Positions 1 through 12,135 are shown, counted from the stretch's first letter. The stretch is DNA of 64,000 bases from CAYPNF01 sp964411985 (GCA_964411985.1 CAYPNF010000023.1:1-64000), one strand, 5' to 3'. Numbers and translations: made by a program. The notes: generated from the sequence alone by a model not told the origin.

Positions 1-166
1 AGGCAGTCGTGGTTTGTGGCATGCAGGCCCGGCTGCGCGGTTCGGGAAATGCATTGAAGAACCGAAATCTTCTACACCTGAAATCATGAAAGCCCCCCTT
101 GATCCTTCACCGCGTTGTGGCCGCGCCAGACCAGCGCAAACAGCAGTCAAATCTTCACTTGCGGTT
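1..166. other. Upstream flank of the first gene
   Basis: The reading frame of the giant protein stays open back to a TTG at 14, but residues encoded before 167 (proline and arginine rich) do not look like an export signal. The ATG at 167 begins a clear signal peptide. I therefore treat 1-166 as upstream sequence. No convincing promoter or Shine-Dalgarno site was seen in it. Confidence 0.4.
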
Positions 167-3100
167 ATGAAAACCAGAGAGGCTCTCACCTTTTTGCTGT
201 TGTCAGCCCTGCTGCTGACACAGCCTTGGACAGGTTCAGCTGGTGTGGTCTATGGCACCATCGCTGATAAGGACGGGCAACCGCTCCCCAAAGTCAAAGT
301 GGTCGCGTACGACTACGACTTTAACGACCTGACCAAAGGCGATCCGCGTGCGAGCGGCGATTGCGAAGAGGCGGTGTGGATACTGGGTGCGATTTGCCCG
401 GGAGATGAGCCCGACAAGATAGGCGAGGCAATTACCGACGCCAACGGGAATTACCGGATCGACTACGGGCTACCCGGCAAGTGGCCGGAGGCTCCGGCAA
501 ACTGGGACCGATCCTCCGGCTGGCCGGGGGACAATCGCTGGCGGCCAGACATCTTCATCGAGGCCTACATTCCCACCGAGGGATTCTGTGAACCGACGCG
601 AAATGGCGGCTACAATTGGCGGCTGGGGGGGTATTCAGCCATCGTCGTTGACAATCCACCCGAAATCGATTGCCCAATCAGCCTGGCGGTGAACGAGTCC
701 TTCGACCTCACCTGTGGTACGTTTACGCCGCTCACCCCATACATGAGCAGCACCAGTGGCGAGTTGCGCGGTTGGGTGGATATGCACGCCCATCCCATGT
801 CGCACCTGGGCCTCGGGGGCAAAATGATCCATGGAACACCTGATGTCGGGGCACTGATGCACTCCGGCACCCGCTCGTGCGATATCCTGTCACCCACCCG
901 TGCCGATGGCCTAAGCGACGTCCTCACCCACTGCGGTCCTACTCACATGTGGTGGGAACCGGGTTTCAGGGAGTGCGGCGACATTCTTCGTTACGCGCTT
1001 GTCAAGGTCCTCGAGAAAGAGAACGAAGCGGCCTCTCGCCATGGTCCCGGTTTTCCGAAGTTTCCCCCGCCGGGCGGGTCCGGGGTCGATGGAAATGGTT
1101 GGCGGCCGCACTGGTCCGATATCACGCACCAGAAGATGTGGATCGATTGGGTCTATCGCGCTTACCGCGGTGGGCAACGAGGTATGGTCGCCCTGGCGCT
1201 CCACAGCCGGACGCTCGCGCTGGTCAGCAACGGCCCGGATTTGAGCTACGATCAGGCTGCCGGAGACTTGCAGATCGCGGAAATCAAAGAAATGGTCAAG
1301 CGCCATGGGTTCATGGAAATTGCGTACTCACCGGCGCAGTTTCGCGATATCGTGGGCCGCAACAAACTGGCTATCGTCCTCGGCCTCGAGCTGGATGATC
1401 TGGGCGACTTTACGAGAAACTCGTCATCCGAGGACGCCATTCGCACGGAGATCGATCGTCTCCACACCCAGGGGGTACGCTATGTGTTTCCCGTGCATCT
1501 GACCGACAACCGGCTGGCCGGATCCGCCGTTTACAATGAGCTGTTCAACGTCGCCACCTTCATCCAAACCGGTCAGTACTGGCAGCTTGCCACCGCAACA
1601 AATATTTCCTTCCGGTTCCCCAACTTGCGTTCGGAGTACACGAACTTGGTCTCCAGCATCAACACCATCATGAGCTTGATTCCCCTCTCCGAGACGGTCA
1701 CGGGCCCGGCCTTGGGGGACTTGAGCGAGGCGGACCGGCAAGATCCCAAGAAAGTGCTCGAGGCTTACCTTCACTACATCCTGGGGGATGTGTTCGGGCA
1801 GCGATTGATACTGCCCGACTCGTCGCCGGAGTGCCCTACCGGCCACGGGCACGTGAATGCGAAAGGCCTGACTTCATGGGGCGCCACCGCCATCAACCAC
1901 ATGATGTCCCGGGGAATGATGATCGATACCGATCATATGTCCAAGCTGGCTTTTGACGATGCTCTGGCGCTGACGCAGGTCAGTGGTTACGCGCTGAATT
2001 CCGGACACAATGGCTGCAGCACGACCGAGGTTCTCGCCAACGAGAACAACCGCACCGCGCAGCAGTATAGCATGCTCACCGCGCGTGGGGGTATGCTCGG
2101 GGTGGGTTTGGGTACGAACGCAGACGACTTCATATCCGCGTACACCAATGCCGTGGCGGCGGCGGCGAAGGGAGACCCGTCCAACGTGCGTCTTGGGTTG
2201 GGCACGGATATGAATGGGATGTACCATGGCCCACAGCCCCCCACAGGTGCCGTCAAGGCCCTGGATTATTCCCAGTTGCCTCGCGGCAAGACGGGTCTGG
2301 CGACCTGGGACTACAACCTCGACGGTGTCGCCCATTACGGTATGCTCCCCGATTTCCTGGTCCACGTCGGACAGCGCCCCGGAGGTTCTACCGTCCTCAC
2401 CAACATCTTTGGCAGCGCGGAAGGCTTTGCCCGAATGTGGGAGAAGTGTCTTGCGTCGGGAGTGCCGGCGCCCGTGATTGTGGTGGAGCATCCCACGGGA
2501 ACCAAGTTGAGCAACGGCGGGACGGAGATCAACTGTGGCCTTGCGGAACTCGGTGCGGCTTCCATCGTTCGCACGTTCACCGTGCGCAACACCGGGACCG
2601 CGAGCTTAACCGGATTGGCGCTGAGCAAAGACGGGGCAAACCCGGCTGATTTCACGCTCGGCGCGCTCGGTGCCTCGGAGCTTGCGCCAGGCGCCAGCAC
2701 CACCTTTAACGTCACTTTCAAGCCCACCGCAGCCGGACAACGTAGGGCGGTGATTCAACTGGCGAGTAATGATGCTGACCAGAATCCCTTTGAGATCCTT
2801 CTGCTGGGCGAGGGGGTTCTAGCGACAACCATCACTACGGAGAACCCCCTGCCTTTGGGCACGGTGGGCTCATCCTACCGCTTGCCTTTTGGCGCGGGAG
2901 GAGGCACGCCGCCCTGGACCTGGACCCTCTCCGCCGGAGCTCTGCCCCCAGGGCTTACCCTGGGCGTCGACGGAGTCTTGAGCGGCACTCCTACTGCGGC
3001 GGCGAGTGCCCGCTTCACGGTACGGGTGGATAGCGCGGGCAATTCCTCCTCAGCCAGCCGGGAGTTTGATCTCAGGATTCTGGATGCCTCATCGCCCGGT

Positions 3101-6100
3101 GCCCTCGATGCCGGCTTTGGCAATAGTGGAAATGCGATTACGCCGCTGGATGGTGGATCGGCCCGTGGCTACAGCGTGGCCGTGCAGAACGACGGCAAGA
3201 TCGTGGTGGCGGGTTCCTGCGATACTGGCGCCAAGCTCGAGTTTGCGCTCGCCCGTTACTCGGCCAGTGGTGAACTGGACCCTGCGTTTGGGACGCTGGG
3301 CGTGGTGAAGACGGACTTCGGTGTCGGAAAGAGTGAAGCTTACAGCGTTGCCCTCCAACGCGACGGCAAAATTGTGGCGGCGGGTTACCTCTGGAATGGT
3401 TTCAATTACTTCCTGGCGGTCGCCCGGTACCAAACAGACGGCACTCTGGACACCAGCTTCGGTGGCGACGGCATGGTTAGCAGCGCCGTCGGCACCCAGA
3501 CCGACGTGGGTCAATGTGTGCTGGTGCAAGCCGACGGCCGTATCGTGGTTGGGGGTCGTTCCTACAACGGTACCAAGAATGATTTTGCGCTGGTGCGTTA
3601 TCAATCCGATGGCCGGCTGGATGCCAGCTTCGGCAGTGGCGGCAAGCTCACTACATCCCTCGGTTCGTATGATGATGAGATCCGGGGCGTTGCCATCCAG
3701 GCCGATGGCAAGATCGTCGTCGCGGGGTCATCCCGCAAAGCCAGTGGCGATGATATCGCGGTGGCTCGCTATCATGGGAACGGGACCTTGGACACGGAGT
3801 TCGGCGTTGGTGGCAAGGTGGTCACCAGCGTTGGCAGCCTCAGGGACTCCGGTCAGGGCCTCGTCCTGCAAAGCGACGGCAAGATCGTGGTGGGGGGATT
3901 TACTTTCAATGGGAGCGACACCGATTTTGCCCTTCTGCGTTATCGGGCGGACGGGACCCTCGATACGGCTTTTGGCAACGATGGTCGGGTGGTGACCCCC
4001 ATCGGCAAATACGGCGACTTCGGCCTGGGCTTGGCGTTGCAGAGCGATGACAGGATTGTCCTGGCGGGCTATTCGGTGGGGAACGGCAACTACGATTTCG
4101 CCCTGGTTCGCTACTTGGCCGATGGGAAGCTGGACCCCACGTTCGGCAACGGGGGCAAGTTGGCTACGATGGTCGGGAAAGGCAACGACGTGGGAACATG
4201 CGTATCGATGCAGGCGGACGGCAAGATCGTGGTAGCAGGTTATTCGGAGGACACCAGCGGCCGTGCCGGCTTCGCCCTGGTGCGCTACCTGGGTACAACC
4301 GAGCCGGAAATCGCCGTCGAACAACCGGAGGGGAACAACCTCGTTGACGGCAGTGGAAGCGTCGGTTTCGGGAATCGGCCCGTCCCGGGCGAGGCGTCAG
4401 CCCGCCAGTTTACGGTGCGCAACGCGAGTTCAGCTACCTTGACGGGGCTGGCCGTGAGCAAAGATGGGATCAACGCGGGCGACTTCACGCTGGGCGCTCT
4501 CGGCGCCACTACGCTTGCTCCAGGGGCCAGCACAACGTTCACCGTGACCTTTACGCCGGGCGCGCTCGGGCAGCGAAGCGCGTTGCTTCATATCGTTAGC
4601 AACGATGCTGATGAGAACCCCTTTGACCTGGTGCTGACTGCCAAAGGTGTGCTGCCCCCGCAGATCACAACGACCACTCCTTTGCCCTCCGGCATGACCG
4701 GTGTGCCGTATAGTCTCAACTTCGCGGCCAGTGGAGGAACCGAGCCCTACACCTGGTCGGTCAGCTCCGGAGCGTTGCCCGCAGGCCTCAGCCTGAGCAG
4801 CCTGGGCACACTCAGTGGCACTCCCACCGTTGCCGGGGATGCGACTTTCTCCGTGCGTGTGCTGACCGATGAGGCACTGGAGGCGGTCAAAGAATTTGCG
4901 GTTACCATCCAGGAATTGATCACCTGGACGAATGTGGCAGGAGGCGACTGGATGGACAAAGCCAACTGGAGCCCCAACAAGGTGCCGACTGCAAAGAGCG
5001 TCGTGCTGATCACTCGCCCTGGCACCTACACGGTAACCCTTGACTACAATGCCGAGTGCCAGTCCTTGCTGCTGGGGGGCGCACCTGGGACTCAGTCGCT
5101 AGACTGGAAATATGGCGGGTTCACCGGATCGATGGTTGTGGAAACGAACGCGATTGTGAACCTCGCGGGCTCGAGCTTAACCCTGGACGGAACGGTGGAG
5201 AACCGCGGGCGCATCCTCTGGCCGGCCGGCCAACAGGTGACCTGGCGCTTCCTTGACAGCTCGAGCCTGATGAATCGTCCAGCGGGCTTGCTGGACCTGC
5301 AGGGCCACGGTTCGTTCTACGGTGGAGCCGCATTGACCGCCGCGTTCCTGAACGAGGGCACGGTCCGGAAATCATTCGACGCTGGTCAGATCATCGTTTA
5401 CTCCGCCATTGGCCTGACGAACGCCGGGTTGATGGAAGTGCAAACCGGCATGCTGGAACTTCAAGGTCTGGAAAGCAGCAACATCGTAACGGTCGCCAGC
5501 GGGGCGGTGGTGGAAATGACCAAGGGCACCTTCAACTTCCTTCCAGGACACCGTTTCGGAGGAACCGGCACATGGTGGGTGCACGGCTTTCCAACGATCA
5601 ACGGGGTGCTGGACGGCAATGTGCTCTTTGCCGTCGAGGGCGATCCCCAGCTCAACGCTGACTTGGCCGGTACCATGTGGTGGACGAACGGCACTTGGTC
5701 CGGGAATCTCACCGTGGAAAAGAGCGGCCTGCTGAACTTCGAGTCGATGAAAATCTTGGGAGTCATGACGAACTATGGCCAGCTTAAGTGGACAGGTCGG
5801 CCAGGAACGTGGTACTGGGAGGAGAAGGGTCGCCTGGAGAACATGGCAGAGGGATTGGTGGAGGTGACGTTCGACAGGGACCTGTACGTGCCGCCGGGCG
5901 CCTCGTTCAACAACTATGGCACAATTCTGAAATCGGGAGGCACGAATCAGAGTTCTTTCCGGGGCCAATATGCATATACGAATTATGGACTGATTGACGT
6001 GCGAGTCGGGCAGCTGGAATTCCTTCACGGCCTGACCAGCAGCGGCACCATCCATGTGGCTCGGGGCGCCACGGTCGAGTTTCACGGCTACGATGTCAAT

Positions 6101-7093
6101 CTCGGCCCGAACCACAAGTTCACTGGCGAGGGCACTTGCGCCTTTGGTGCTTCAACCTTGCACATCAACGGTCCCCTGGATGGCACGGTAACCCTGCTCA
6201 TGGATTACGGGACCGTGTTTGACGCCACCTTGAACGCTCCGATGATATGGAAGTACGGCAATCCGTCTGGCAATTTGACCGTCGGACCCCGTGGGGTTCT
6301 TACCATGCTTGCTCCCGGGGACTTCGCAGGGAATCTGACGAATTACGGCTCGGTGCTCTGGCAGAGTCCCCAGGCTACCTCCTGGCGTTGGAGCGCCAAC
6401 GCCCGGTTTTACAATGCGAGCGGCGGGCTTTTTGATATGCAGGGCGATCATCGGTTCTATGGCTCCTTTACAAATATGGTGTTCGAAAACGCGGGCCTAT
6501 TCCGCAAGTCGCAAGGCACGGCCACCGCCGTCTTCGATTCCGGCTTTGCGTTCACCAATTCGGGCACTCTGGAGGTGCAGTCGGGCAAAATCTGGTTCCG
6601 CAACCCCTACTCGCAAATGGCTTCTGGGAGCATCAGCGTGTCGATTGGCGGAGTGACTCCCATTACGCAATACAGCCAGGTGCAGTTCGATAAGCCACCC
6701 GTATTCGCCGGCCGGTTTCTCGCCAGCACCTCCGGCGGGTTCCGCCCGTCCGCCGGCGCCTCGTTCACGGTGCTCAGCTACCCCTCCGCCATGGGCGGCT
6801 TCAGCCCCTTGAACAGCATTGACCTGGGCTCCGGGCTGAGCCTGACGCCCAAGGTCTTGCCCGCCTCCCTGGTGCTCACGGCAGTTCAGGGTGTCACGCT
6901 CCCGTCGCTAGTCGTCACCGGGCTCCCTGGCAAGCTGAGGATCGCCTGGCCCGACGGCTATTCGGGTTGGCGGCTCTTCTCGGCCACCAACATTGCCAAT
7001 CCCGTATGGGAGTTGGTGCCCCTCACGCCGGGCACATCCGTGGATCTGCCTACGCTCAAGAGTCAGGAATTCTTTAGGTTGCAGGAACCGTAG
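167..7093 (+). CDS. Giant secreted multidomain protein: M19 dipeptidase-like domain, delta-60 repeats and beta-helix
   Basis: Predicted exported protein of 2308 aa from ATG 167; this start gives a signal peptide (MKTREALTFLLLSALLLTQ). Domains in order, numbered from this start: a carboxypeptidase-regulatory-like fold (about 25-120); a metallopeptidase M19 (renal dipeptidase)-like domain (about 200-760) with an HAH metal motif at 207-209, later DTDHMS and NSGHNG histidines, and GTDMNG near 679; choice-of-anchor D (767-884); He_PIG Ig-like (885-973); seven delta-60 repeats of the QxDGKIVVAG...FALxRYxxDGxLDxxFG type (977-1375); a second choice-of-anchor D and He_PIG pair; a long beta-strand region resembling autotransporter-associated repeats (1584-2160); and a C-terminal module ending EFFRLQEP. 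Metal ligands look mostly kept, so the enzyme may be active, but the substrate is unknown. The domains are recognised by motif reading only. Confidence 0.85.
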   Translation: MKTREALTFLLLSALLLTQPWTGSAGVVYGTIADKDGQPLPKVKVVAYDYDFNDLTKGDPRASGDCEEAVWILGAICPGDEPDKIGEAITDANGNYRIDYGLPGKWPEAPANWDRSSGWPGDNRWRPDIFIEAYIPTEGFCEPTRNGGYNWRLGGYSAIVVDNPPEIDCPISLAVNESFDLTCGTFTPLTPYMSSTSGELRGWVDMHAHPMSHLGLGGKMIHGTPDVGALMHSGTRSCDILSPTRADGLSDVLTHCGPTHMWWEPGFRECGDILRYALVKVLEKENEAASRHGPGFPKFPPPGGSGVDGNGWRPHWSDITHQKMWIDWVYRAYRGGQRGMVALALHSRTLALVSNGPDLSYDQAAGDLQIAEIKEMVKRHGFMEIAYSPAQFRDIVGRNKLAIVLGLELDDLGDFTRNSSSEDAIRTEIDRLHTQGVRYVFPVHLTDNRLAGSAVYNELFNVATFIQTGQYWQLATATNISFRFPNLRSEYTNLVSSINTIMSLIPLSETVTGPALGDLSEADRQDPKKVLEAYLHYILGDVFGQRLILPDSSPECPTGHGHVNAKGLTSWGATAINHMMSRGMMIDTDHMSKLAFDDALALTQVSGYALNSGHNGCSTTEVLANENNRTAQQYSMLTARGGMLGVGLGTNADDFISAYTNAVAAAAKGDPSNVRLGLGTDMNGMYHGPQPPTGAVKALDYSQLPRGKTGLATWDYNLDGVAHYGMLPDFLVHVGQRPGGSTVLTNIFGSAEGFARMWEKCLASGVPAPVIVVEHPTGTKLSNGGTEINCGLAELGAASIVRTFTVRNTGTASLTGLALSKDGANPADFTLGALGASELAPGASTTFNVTFKPTAAGQRRAVIQLASNDADQNPFEILLLGEGVLATTITTENPLPLGTVGSSYRLPFGAGGGTPPWTWTLSAGALPPGLTLGVDGVLSGTPTAAASARFTVRVDSAGNSSSASREFDLRILDASSPGALDAGFGNSGNAITPLDGGSARGYSVAVQNDGKIVVAGSCDTGAKLEFALARYSASGELDPAFGTLGVVKTDFGVGKSEAYSVALQRDGKIVAAGYLWNGFNYFLAVARYQTDGTLDTSFGGDGMVSSAVGTQTDVGQCVLVQADGRIVVGGRSYNGTKNDFALVRYQSDGRLDASFGSGGKLTTSLGSYDDEIRGVAIQADGKIVVAGSSRKASGDDIAVARYHGNGTLDTEFGVGGKVVTSVGSLRDSGQGLVLQSDGKIVVGGFTFNGSDTDFALLRYRADGTLDTAFGNDGRVVTPIGKYGDFGLGLALQSDDRIVLAGYSVGNGNYDFALVRYLADGKLDPTFGNGGKLATMVGKGNDVGTCVSMQADGKIVVAGYSEDTSGRAGFALVRYLGTTEPEIAVEQPEGNNLVDGSGSVGFGNRPVPGEASARQFTVRNASSATLTGLAVSKDGINAGDFTLGALGATTLAPGASTTFTVTFTPGALGQRSALLHIVSNDADENPFDLVLTAKGVLPPQITTTTPLPSGMTGVPYSLNFAASGGTEPYTWSVSSGALPAGLSLSSLGTLSGTPTVAGDATFSVRVLTDEALEAVKEFAVTIQELITWTNVAGGDWMDKANWSPNKVPTAKSVVLITRPGTYTVTLDYNAECQSLLLGGAPGTQSLDWKYGGFTGSMVVETNAIVNLAGSSLTLDGTVENRGRILWPAGQQVTWRFLDSSSLMNRPAGLLDLQGHGSFYGGAALTAAFLNEGTVRKSFDAGQIIVYSAIGLTNAGLMEVQTGMLELQGLESSNIVTVASGAVVEMTKGTFNFLPGHRFGGTGTWWVHGFPTINGVLDGNVLFAVEGDPQLNADLAGTMWWTNGTWSGNLTVEKSGLLNFESMKILGVMTNYGQLKWTGRPGTWYWEEKGRLENMAEGLVEVTFDRDLYVPPGASFNNYGTILKSGGTNQSSFRGQYAYTNYGLIDVRVGQLEFLHGLTSSGTIHVARGATVEFHGYDVNLGPNHKFTGEGTCAFGASTLHINGPLDGTVTLLMDYGTVFDATLNAPMIWKYGNPSGNLTVGPRGVLTMLAPGDFAGNLTNYGSVLWQSPQATSWRWSANARFYNASGGLFDMQGDHRFYGSFTNMVFENAGLFRKSQGTATAVFDSGFAFTNSGTLEVQSGKIWFRNPYSQMASGSISVSIGGVTPITQYSQVQFDKPPVFAGRFLASTSGGFRPSAGASFTVLSYPSAMGGFSPLNSIDLGSGLSLTPKVLPASLVLTAVQGVTLPSLVVTGLPGKLRIAWPDGYSGWRLFSATNIANPVWELVPLTPGTSVDLPTLKSQEFFRLQEP
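3097..4290 (+). repeat. Seven delta-60 (DUF5122-type) propeller repeats inside the giant protein
   Basis: About 55-residue units, each with a core such as QADGKIVVAG followed by FALVRY and LDxxFG. Seven copies can be counted in the translation. This family is thought to form a beta-propeller, and seven blades would close one ring. Confidence 0.8.
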
Positions 7094-7175
7094 CCAGCGG
7101 GCGGGAGAGTCCCCGTCCCATTCGCCCAAAATAGCAGGACAACTGACCCCGCGCGTTCTGCCCTGCAAAAGTAGC

Positions 7176-8567
7176 CTAACCAATCGCTGGCCGCTTCCAG
7201 GGCTTTCGGTACGGGCGTTGGAGCAGGTGTGTGGCTGCTTTGTCGCCCACGACCTCGCGCTTGACGGGATCGTAAACCAAGGGGCGGCCCAGTTGCATGG
7301 CAAGGTTGGCCAGGATGCAGCTGGCGGTGGAAATGTGGCCTTGCTCGATATCTGCGACCGGCTTGGATCGTTGTTCAACCGCAGCGAGGAAGTCCCGCAT
7401 GTGGAGACGCGTGGCGGGGGCCGCGTTCAACTCGATGTCTTTCTCCGTTTGATCCTCAGGGTACTTGTCTTTCTCGAACAAGCACTCGAAGTGCAGCGGC
7501 TTGGCTTTGGAATCGTTCGGTATGAAGTCTGCGCGCATGGTGCTGGCCTTGAGCACGCCTTTCTCCCCGTGGATGAAAACAGCCCAAGGATAGTCCGGGT
7601 CCGTGGGGTTCCCCCAGGTTCGATGCTGCCAGACCGCGGAAAGCCCGTCGTACTCGAAAGTCGCCGTCTGGGTGTCACTGATATTGGATTTGCCATCTTT
7701 CTGGACGAAGATGCCTCCGAAGGAACTGATCCGTTTGGGCCAACCCAGACCCAGCATCCAGCGGGCCGTGTCAAACATGTGCACGCACATATCCCCTACG
7801 ATTCCGTTGCCGTATTCCGTAAAGGTCCGCCACCAGCGAAGGTGGGGAATGCCGTCGTAGGGTCTGAGTGGAGCGGGCCCCGTCCACATTTCGTAGTCGA
7901 GATAATCCGGCACCGGTTCCAGGGGCGGATTGCCATTGGCGCGCATATGGTAGTAACAGCACATGTCCACATGCGCGATCTTGCCTAGCAGACCGGCCTC
8001 GACCACTTGCTTCTTCACGTCGATGAGATGGGGTGTGCTCTTGCGTTGGGTACCAATTTGCACCACGCGCTTGTGTTTGCGGGCAGCCGCCAGAATGGCT
8101 TCCCCCTCCAAAACATCCACACTGATGGGCTTCTGCAGGTACACGTCCGCACCGGCCTCGATCGCCGCGATGGCCTGCAAGGCGTGCCAATGGTCCGGAG
8201 ATCCAATGAGCACGATATCGAGGTCCTTTTCTTTCAGCATTTCCCGGTAATCCGAATACCCACGGGGAGTCTTCTTCGATTCCTGGCGTTGGCTGGCAAT
8301 CTCGAGCGCTCCCGCGAGCATCTTCTTGTCAGGATCACAGATTGAAACCACCTCGACCGGGGCCACCTGGATGAGACGCCAGAGATCACTCTTCCCATAC
8401 CATCCCGCCCCAATGAGTCCCACTCGCCGCTTTTTCGGATCCCCTACGGCCGCACCCAACACTCCCAGGCTCGAGAGGGCCATGGAAGCGGAGATCCCCT
8501 GGAGGAAACGTCGACGGTTCACGTTGAAAGGACGGGAGCTAATAGGACTGGAAAGTGGTGCTTCCAT
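7176..8567 (-). CDS. Gfo/Idh/MocA-family oxidoreductase, Tat-exported
   Basis: NAD(P)-dependent sugar-type dehydrogenase family member of 463 aa. The N-terminus carries a twin-arginine signal (NRRRFLQ at residues 17-23) followed by a hydrophobic stretch, so it is probably folded with cofactor and exported. The Rossmann motif GLIGAGWYG lies at about 50-58. The family's EKP lysine motif appears as LQKP. The C-terminal half has the family's usual beta-sheet region. Such exported paralogues are very numerous in Verrucomicrobia and Planctomycetes; the substrate cannot be told from sequence. It faces the giant gene tail to tail (82-bp gap) and shares its strand with the next two genes, though 111 bp separate it from its upstream neighbour. 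Confidence 0.9.
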   Translation of the reverse strand: MEAPLSSPISSRPFNVNRRRFLQGISASMALSSLGVLGAAVGDPKKRRVGLIGAGWYGKSDLWRLIQVAPVEVVSICDPDKKMLAGALEIASQRQESKKTPRGYSDYREMLKEKDLDIVLIGSPDHWHALQAIAAIEAGADVYLQKPISVDVLEGEAILAAARKHKRVVQIGTQRKSTPHLIDVKKQVVEAGLLGKIAHVDMCCYYHMRANGNPPLEPVPDYLDYEMWTGPAPLRPYDGIPHLRWWRTFTEYGNGIVGDMCVHMFDTARWMLGLGWPKRISSFGGIFVQKDGKSNISDTQTATFEYDGLSAVWQHRTWGNPTDPDYPWAVFIHGEKGVLKASTMRADFIPNDSKAKPLHFECLFEKDKYPEDQTEKDIELNAAPATRLHMRDFLAAVEQRSKPVADIEQGHISTASCILANLAMQLGRPLVYDPVKREVVGDKAATHLLQRPYRKPWKRPAIG

Positions 8568-8678
8568 AAATTTGTTTGTTTCGCTTCTCGGTCGGCTTCG
8601 CGAGAAGTTTAGCGCAATGGGCTATGGCTTGTCTATGCCGGACAAAGCCAGAATCGGACCAAACTCGATAGCTGAAGG

Positions 8679-10754
<2,076 letters not shown>

Positions 10755-10841
10755 AGGGCACTCAGCTGAAACGGAACCGCTTTCTGGTTACCCTGAGGAA
10801 TCCCCTGAGGGGTTCGGTGTTGATGGCTTTCCCGCAGATTC

Positions 10842-11210
10842 CTACTTCACAATTCGCCAGCCTTCGGCAACAAGCCCCTTGAAACCGCCGATGAGCGAAT
10901 AGACCCGGCGGTATCCCATCCTTTGGGCTACGTCACAAGTCAGGGCAGACCGGAAGCCACCGCCGCAATACATGATGATCTCGGTCTGGGGATCGGGGAA
11001 CATCTTCTCGATATCGCGCTCCAGGATTCCTTTGCCAAGATGAACGGCTCCTTCTGCATGCCCCTCCAACCATTCATGATCTTCACGAACGTCCAACAGC
11101 ACCGCAGCCGGACTGTGCGACGTCTTGGTGCGGGCTTCGGCGATGGTAATTTCCCTGACTCGAGTGCGCGCCTCTTCTACCACCTTCAAGAATTGCGGTG
11201 AATGAATCAT
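10842..11210 (-). CDS. Single-domain rhodanese
   Basis: A 122-aa rhodanese-like sulfurtransferase from the ATG at 11210; the frame is open upstream to 11252, but the added residues are not typical. LLDVREDHEWLEGHAEGAVH is the family's substrate-entry region. The active-site loop YCGGGFRS puts the catalytic cysteine at 82. It would carry persulfide sulfur for transfer in the cytoplasm. It is divergent from the cupin-glutaredoxin-lipA run, where sulfur and Fe-S chemistry also feature; a functional link is only suggestive. Confidence 0.88.
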   Translation of the reverse strand: MIHSPQFLKVVEEARTRVREITIAEARTKTSHSPAAVLLDVREDHEWLEGHAEGAVHLGKGILERDIEKMFPDPQTEIIMYCGGGFRSALTCDVAQRMGYRRVYSLIGGFKGLVAEGWRIVK

Positions 11211-11465
11211 GGAGGGAAAGCTAACACGGGCCTTTCGCTCTCGCCACGCCAATCTCCTTCCGCCTAGTCATCTGAAGGAGAGGCGTTTTGAGGCGCCCGC
11301 CCTCTGAAGTTCTTGACCCCATCCGGGGAGGGGGCTCCGCTCCGCTCCCGGAAGTACTCAAGTATGCAAGAGATTGCCAGGTATCAGCGGGAGGTTAAGG
11401 TTGCTTGTGCAGGTGATTTTTTCTCTTTCGCGCGGTTCCCGACGTCGGCACAATTCGGCCCAGGT

Positions 11466-11843
11466 ATGGATGTCATAAATCTGGCCAATGCACCGGCTTT
11501 CATAACGAAGGACGGATCCGAGATTCGCGAGCTGCTCGCGCATCGCAACTCCTGCATCAGGAATCAAAGCCTGGCGGAGGCGAGACTCCCGGTCGGAGGC
11601 GGCACGCAAGAGCATCTCCATCCCCGCTCCGAGGAGATCTACTATATCACCCATGGCACTGGGCGTATTTTCATTGAAGGGGAACAACACGAGGTTAGGC
11701 CAGGCGATGCGATCGCCATCCGTCCAGGCCAGCGGCACAAACTGGTGAATACCGGAGCCGAACCCTTACGGCTGCTCTGTTGTTGTGCTCCCGGTTATGA
11801 GCACGAGGATACCGTCCTCAGCGAGGAACATCCACTGGGTTGA
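11466..11843 (+). CDS. Small cupin-domain protein
   Basis: A 125-aa single-domain cupin starting at ATG 11466; an upstream extension is open to 11313 but has no family resemblance. Cupin motif 1 supplies likely metal ligands H50, H52 and E56/E57 (EHLHPRSEE), and motif 2 supplies H91 (PGDAIAIRPGQRHKLVNTG). Three consecutive cysteines (CCCAP, 105-107) lie near the end. The small-molecule substrate is unknown. It is the first gene of a tight run with the glutaredoxin and lipA. Confidence 0.85.
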   Translation: MDVINLANAPAFITKDGSEIRELLAHRNSCIRNQSLAEARLPVGGGTQEHLHPRSEEIYYITHGTGRIFIEGEQHEVRPGDAIAIRPGQRHKLVNTGAEPLRLLCCCAPGYEHEDTVLSEEHPLG

Positions 11844-11857
11844 ACCCCGACAACAAG

Positions 11858-12112
11858 ATGAATTCCAGCAAGATAAGGCTCTTCATAAAGCCCTATTGCG
11901 GTTGGTGCCACGAGGCCATGGCTTGGCTCGACTCTCGCGGAATCGCCTACGAGACTCTTGACGTTATCCAGGACCAGAAGGCCTTCGCCGAGATGCGCAA
12001 GATTTCGGGGCAGACCCGAGCCCCCGTTCTGGATGTTGATGGTCGGGTGCTCGCCGATTTTGGAGTGCCTGAGTTGGAAGTCTTCTGGAAGGAACTAGCC
12101 TCTGGGCATTGA
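11858..12112 (+). CDS. Glutaredoxin-family protein
   Basis: An 84-aa thioredoxin-fold protein starting at ATG 11858; a TTG at 11840 overlapping the cupin stop is a less likely start. The redox motif is CGWC (residues 14-17), and the cis-proline region reads TRAPVL (P57). It would reduce disulfides or carry Fe-S clusters in the cytoplasm. It lies 14 bp after the cupin gene and 23 bp before lipA, so cotranscription is likely. A supply role for lipoyl synthase is inference from position only. Confidence 0.88.
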   Translation: MNSSKIRLFIKPYCGWCHEAMAWLDSRGIAYETLDVIQDQKAFAEMRKISGQTRAPVLDVDGRVLADFGVPELEVFWKELASGH

Positions 12113-12135
12113 TCCCTTCTTTCTCGCTTTTTGCC

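Noticed and set aside
5372..6115. 247-aa antisense frame in the giant first gene
   Set aside because: Lies inside the well-supported coding frame with no recognisable motif.
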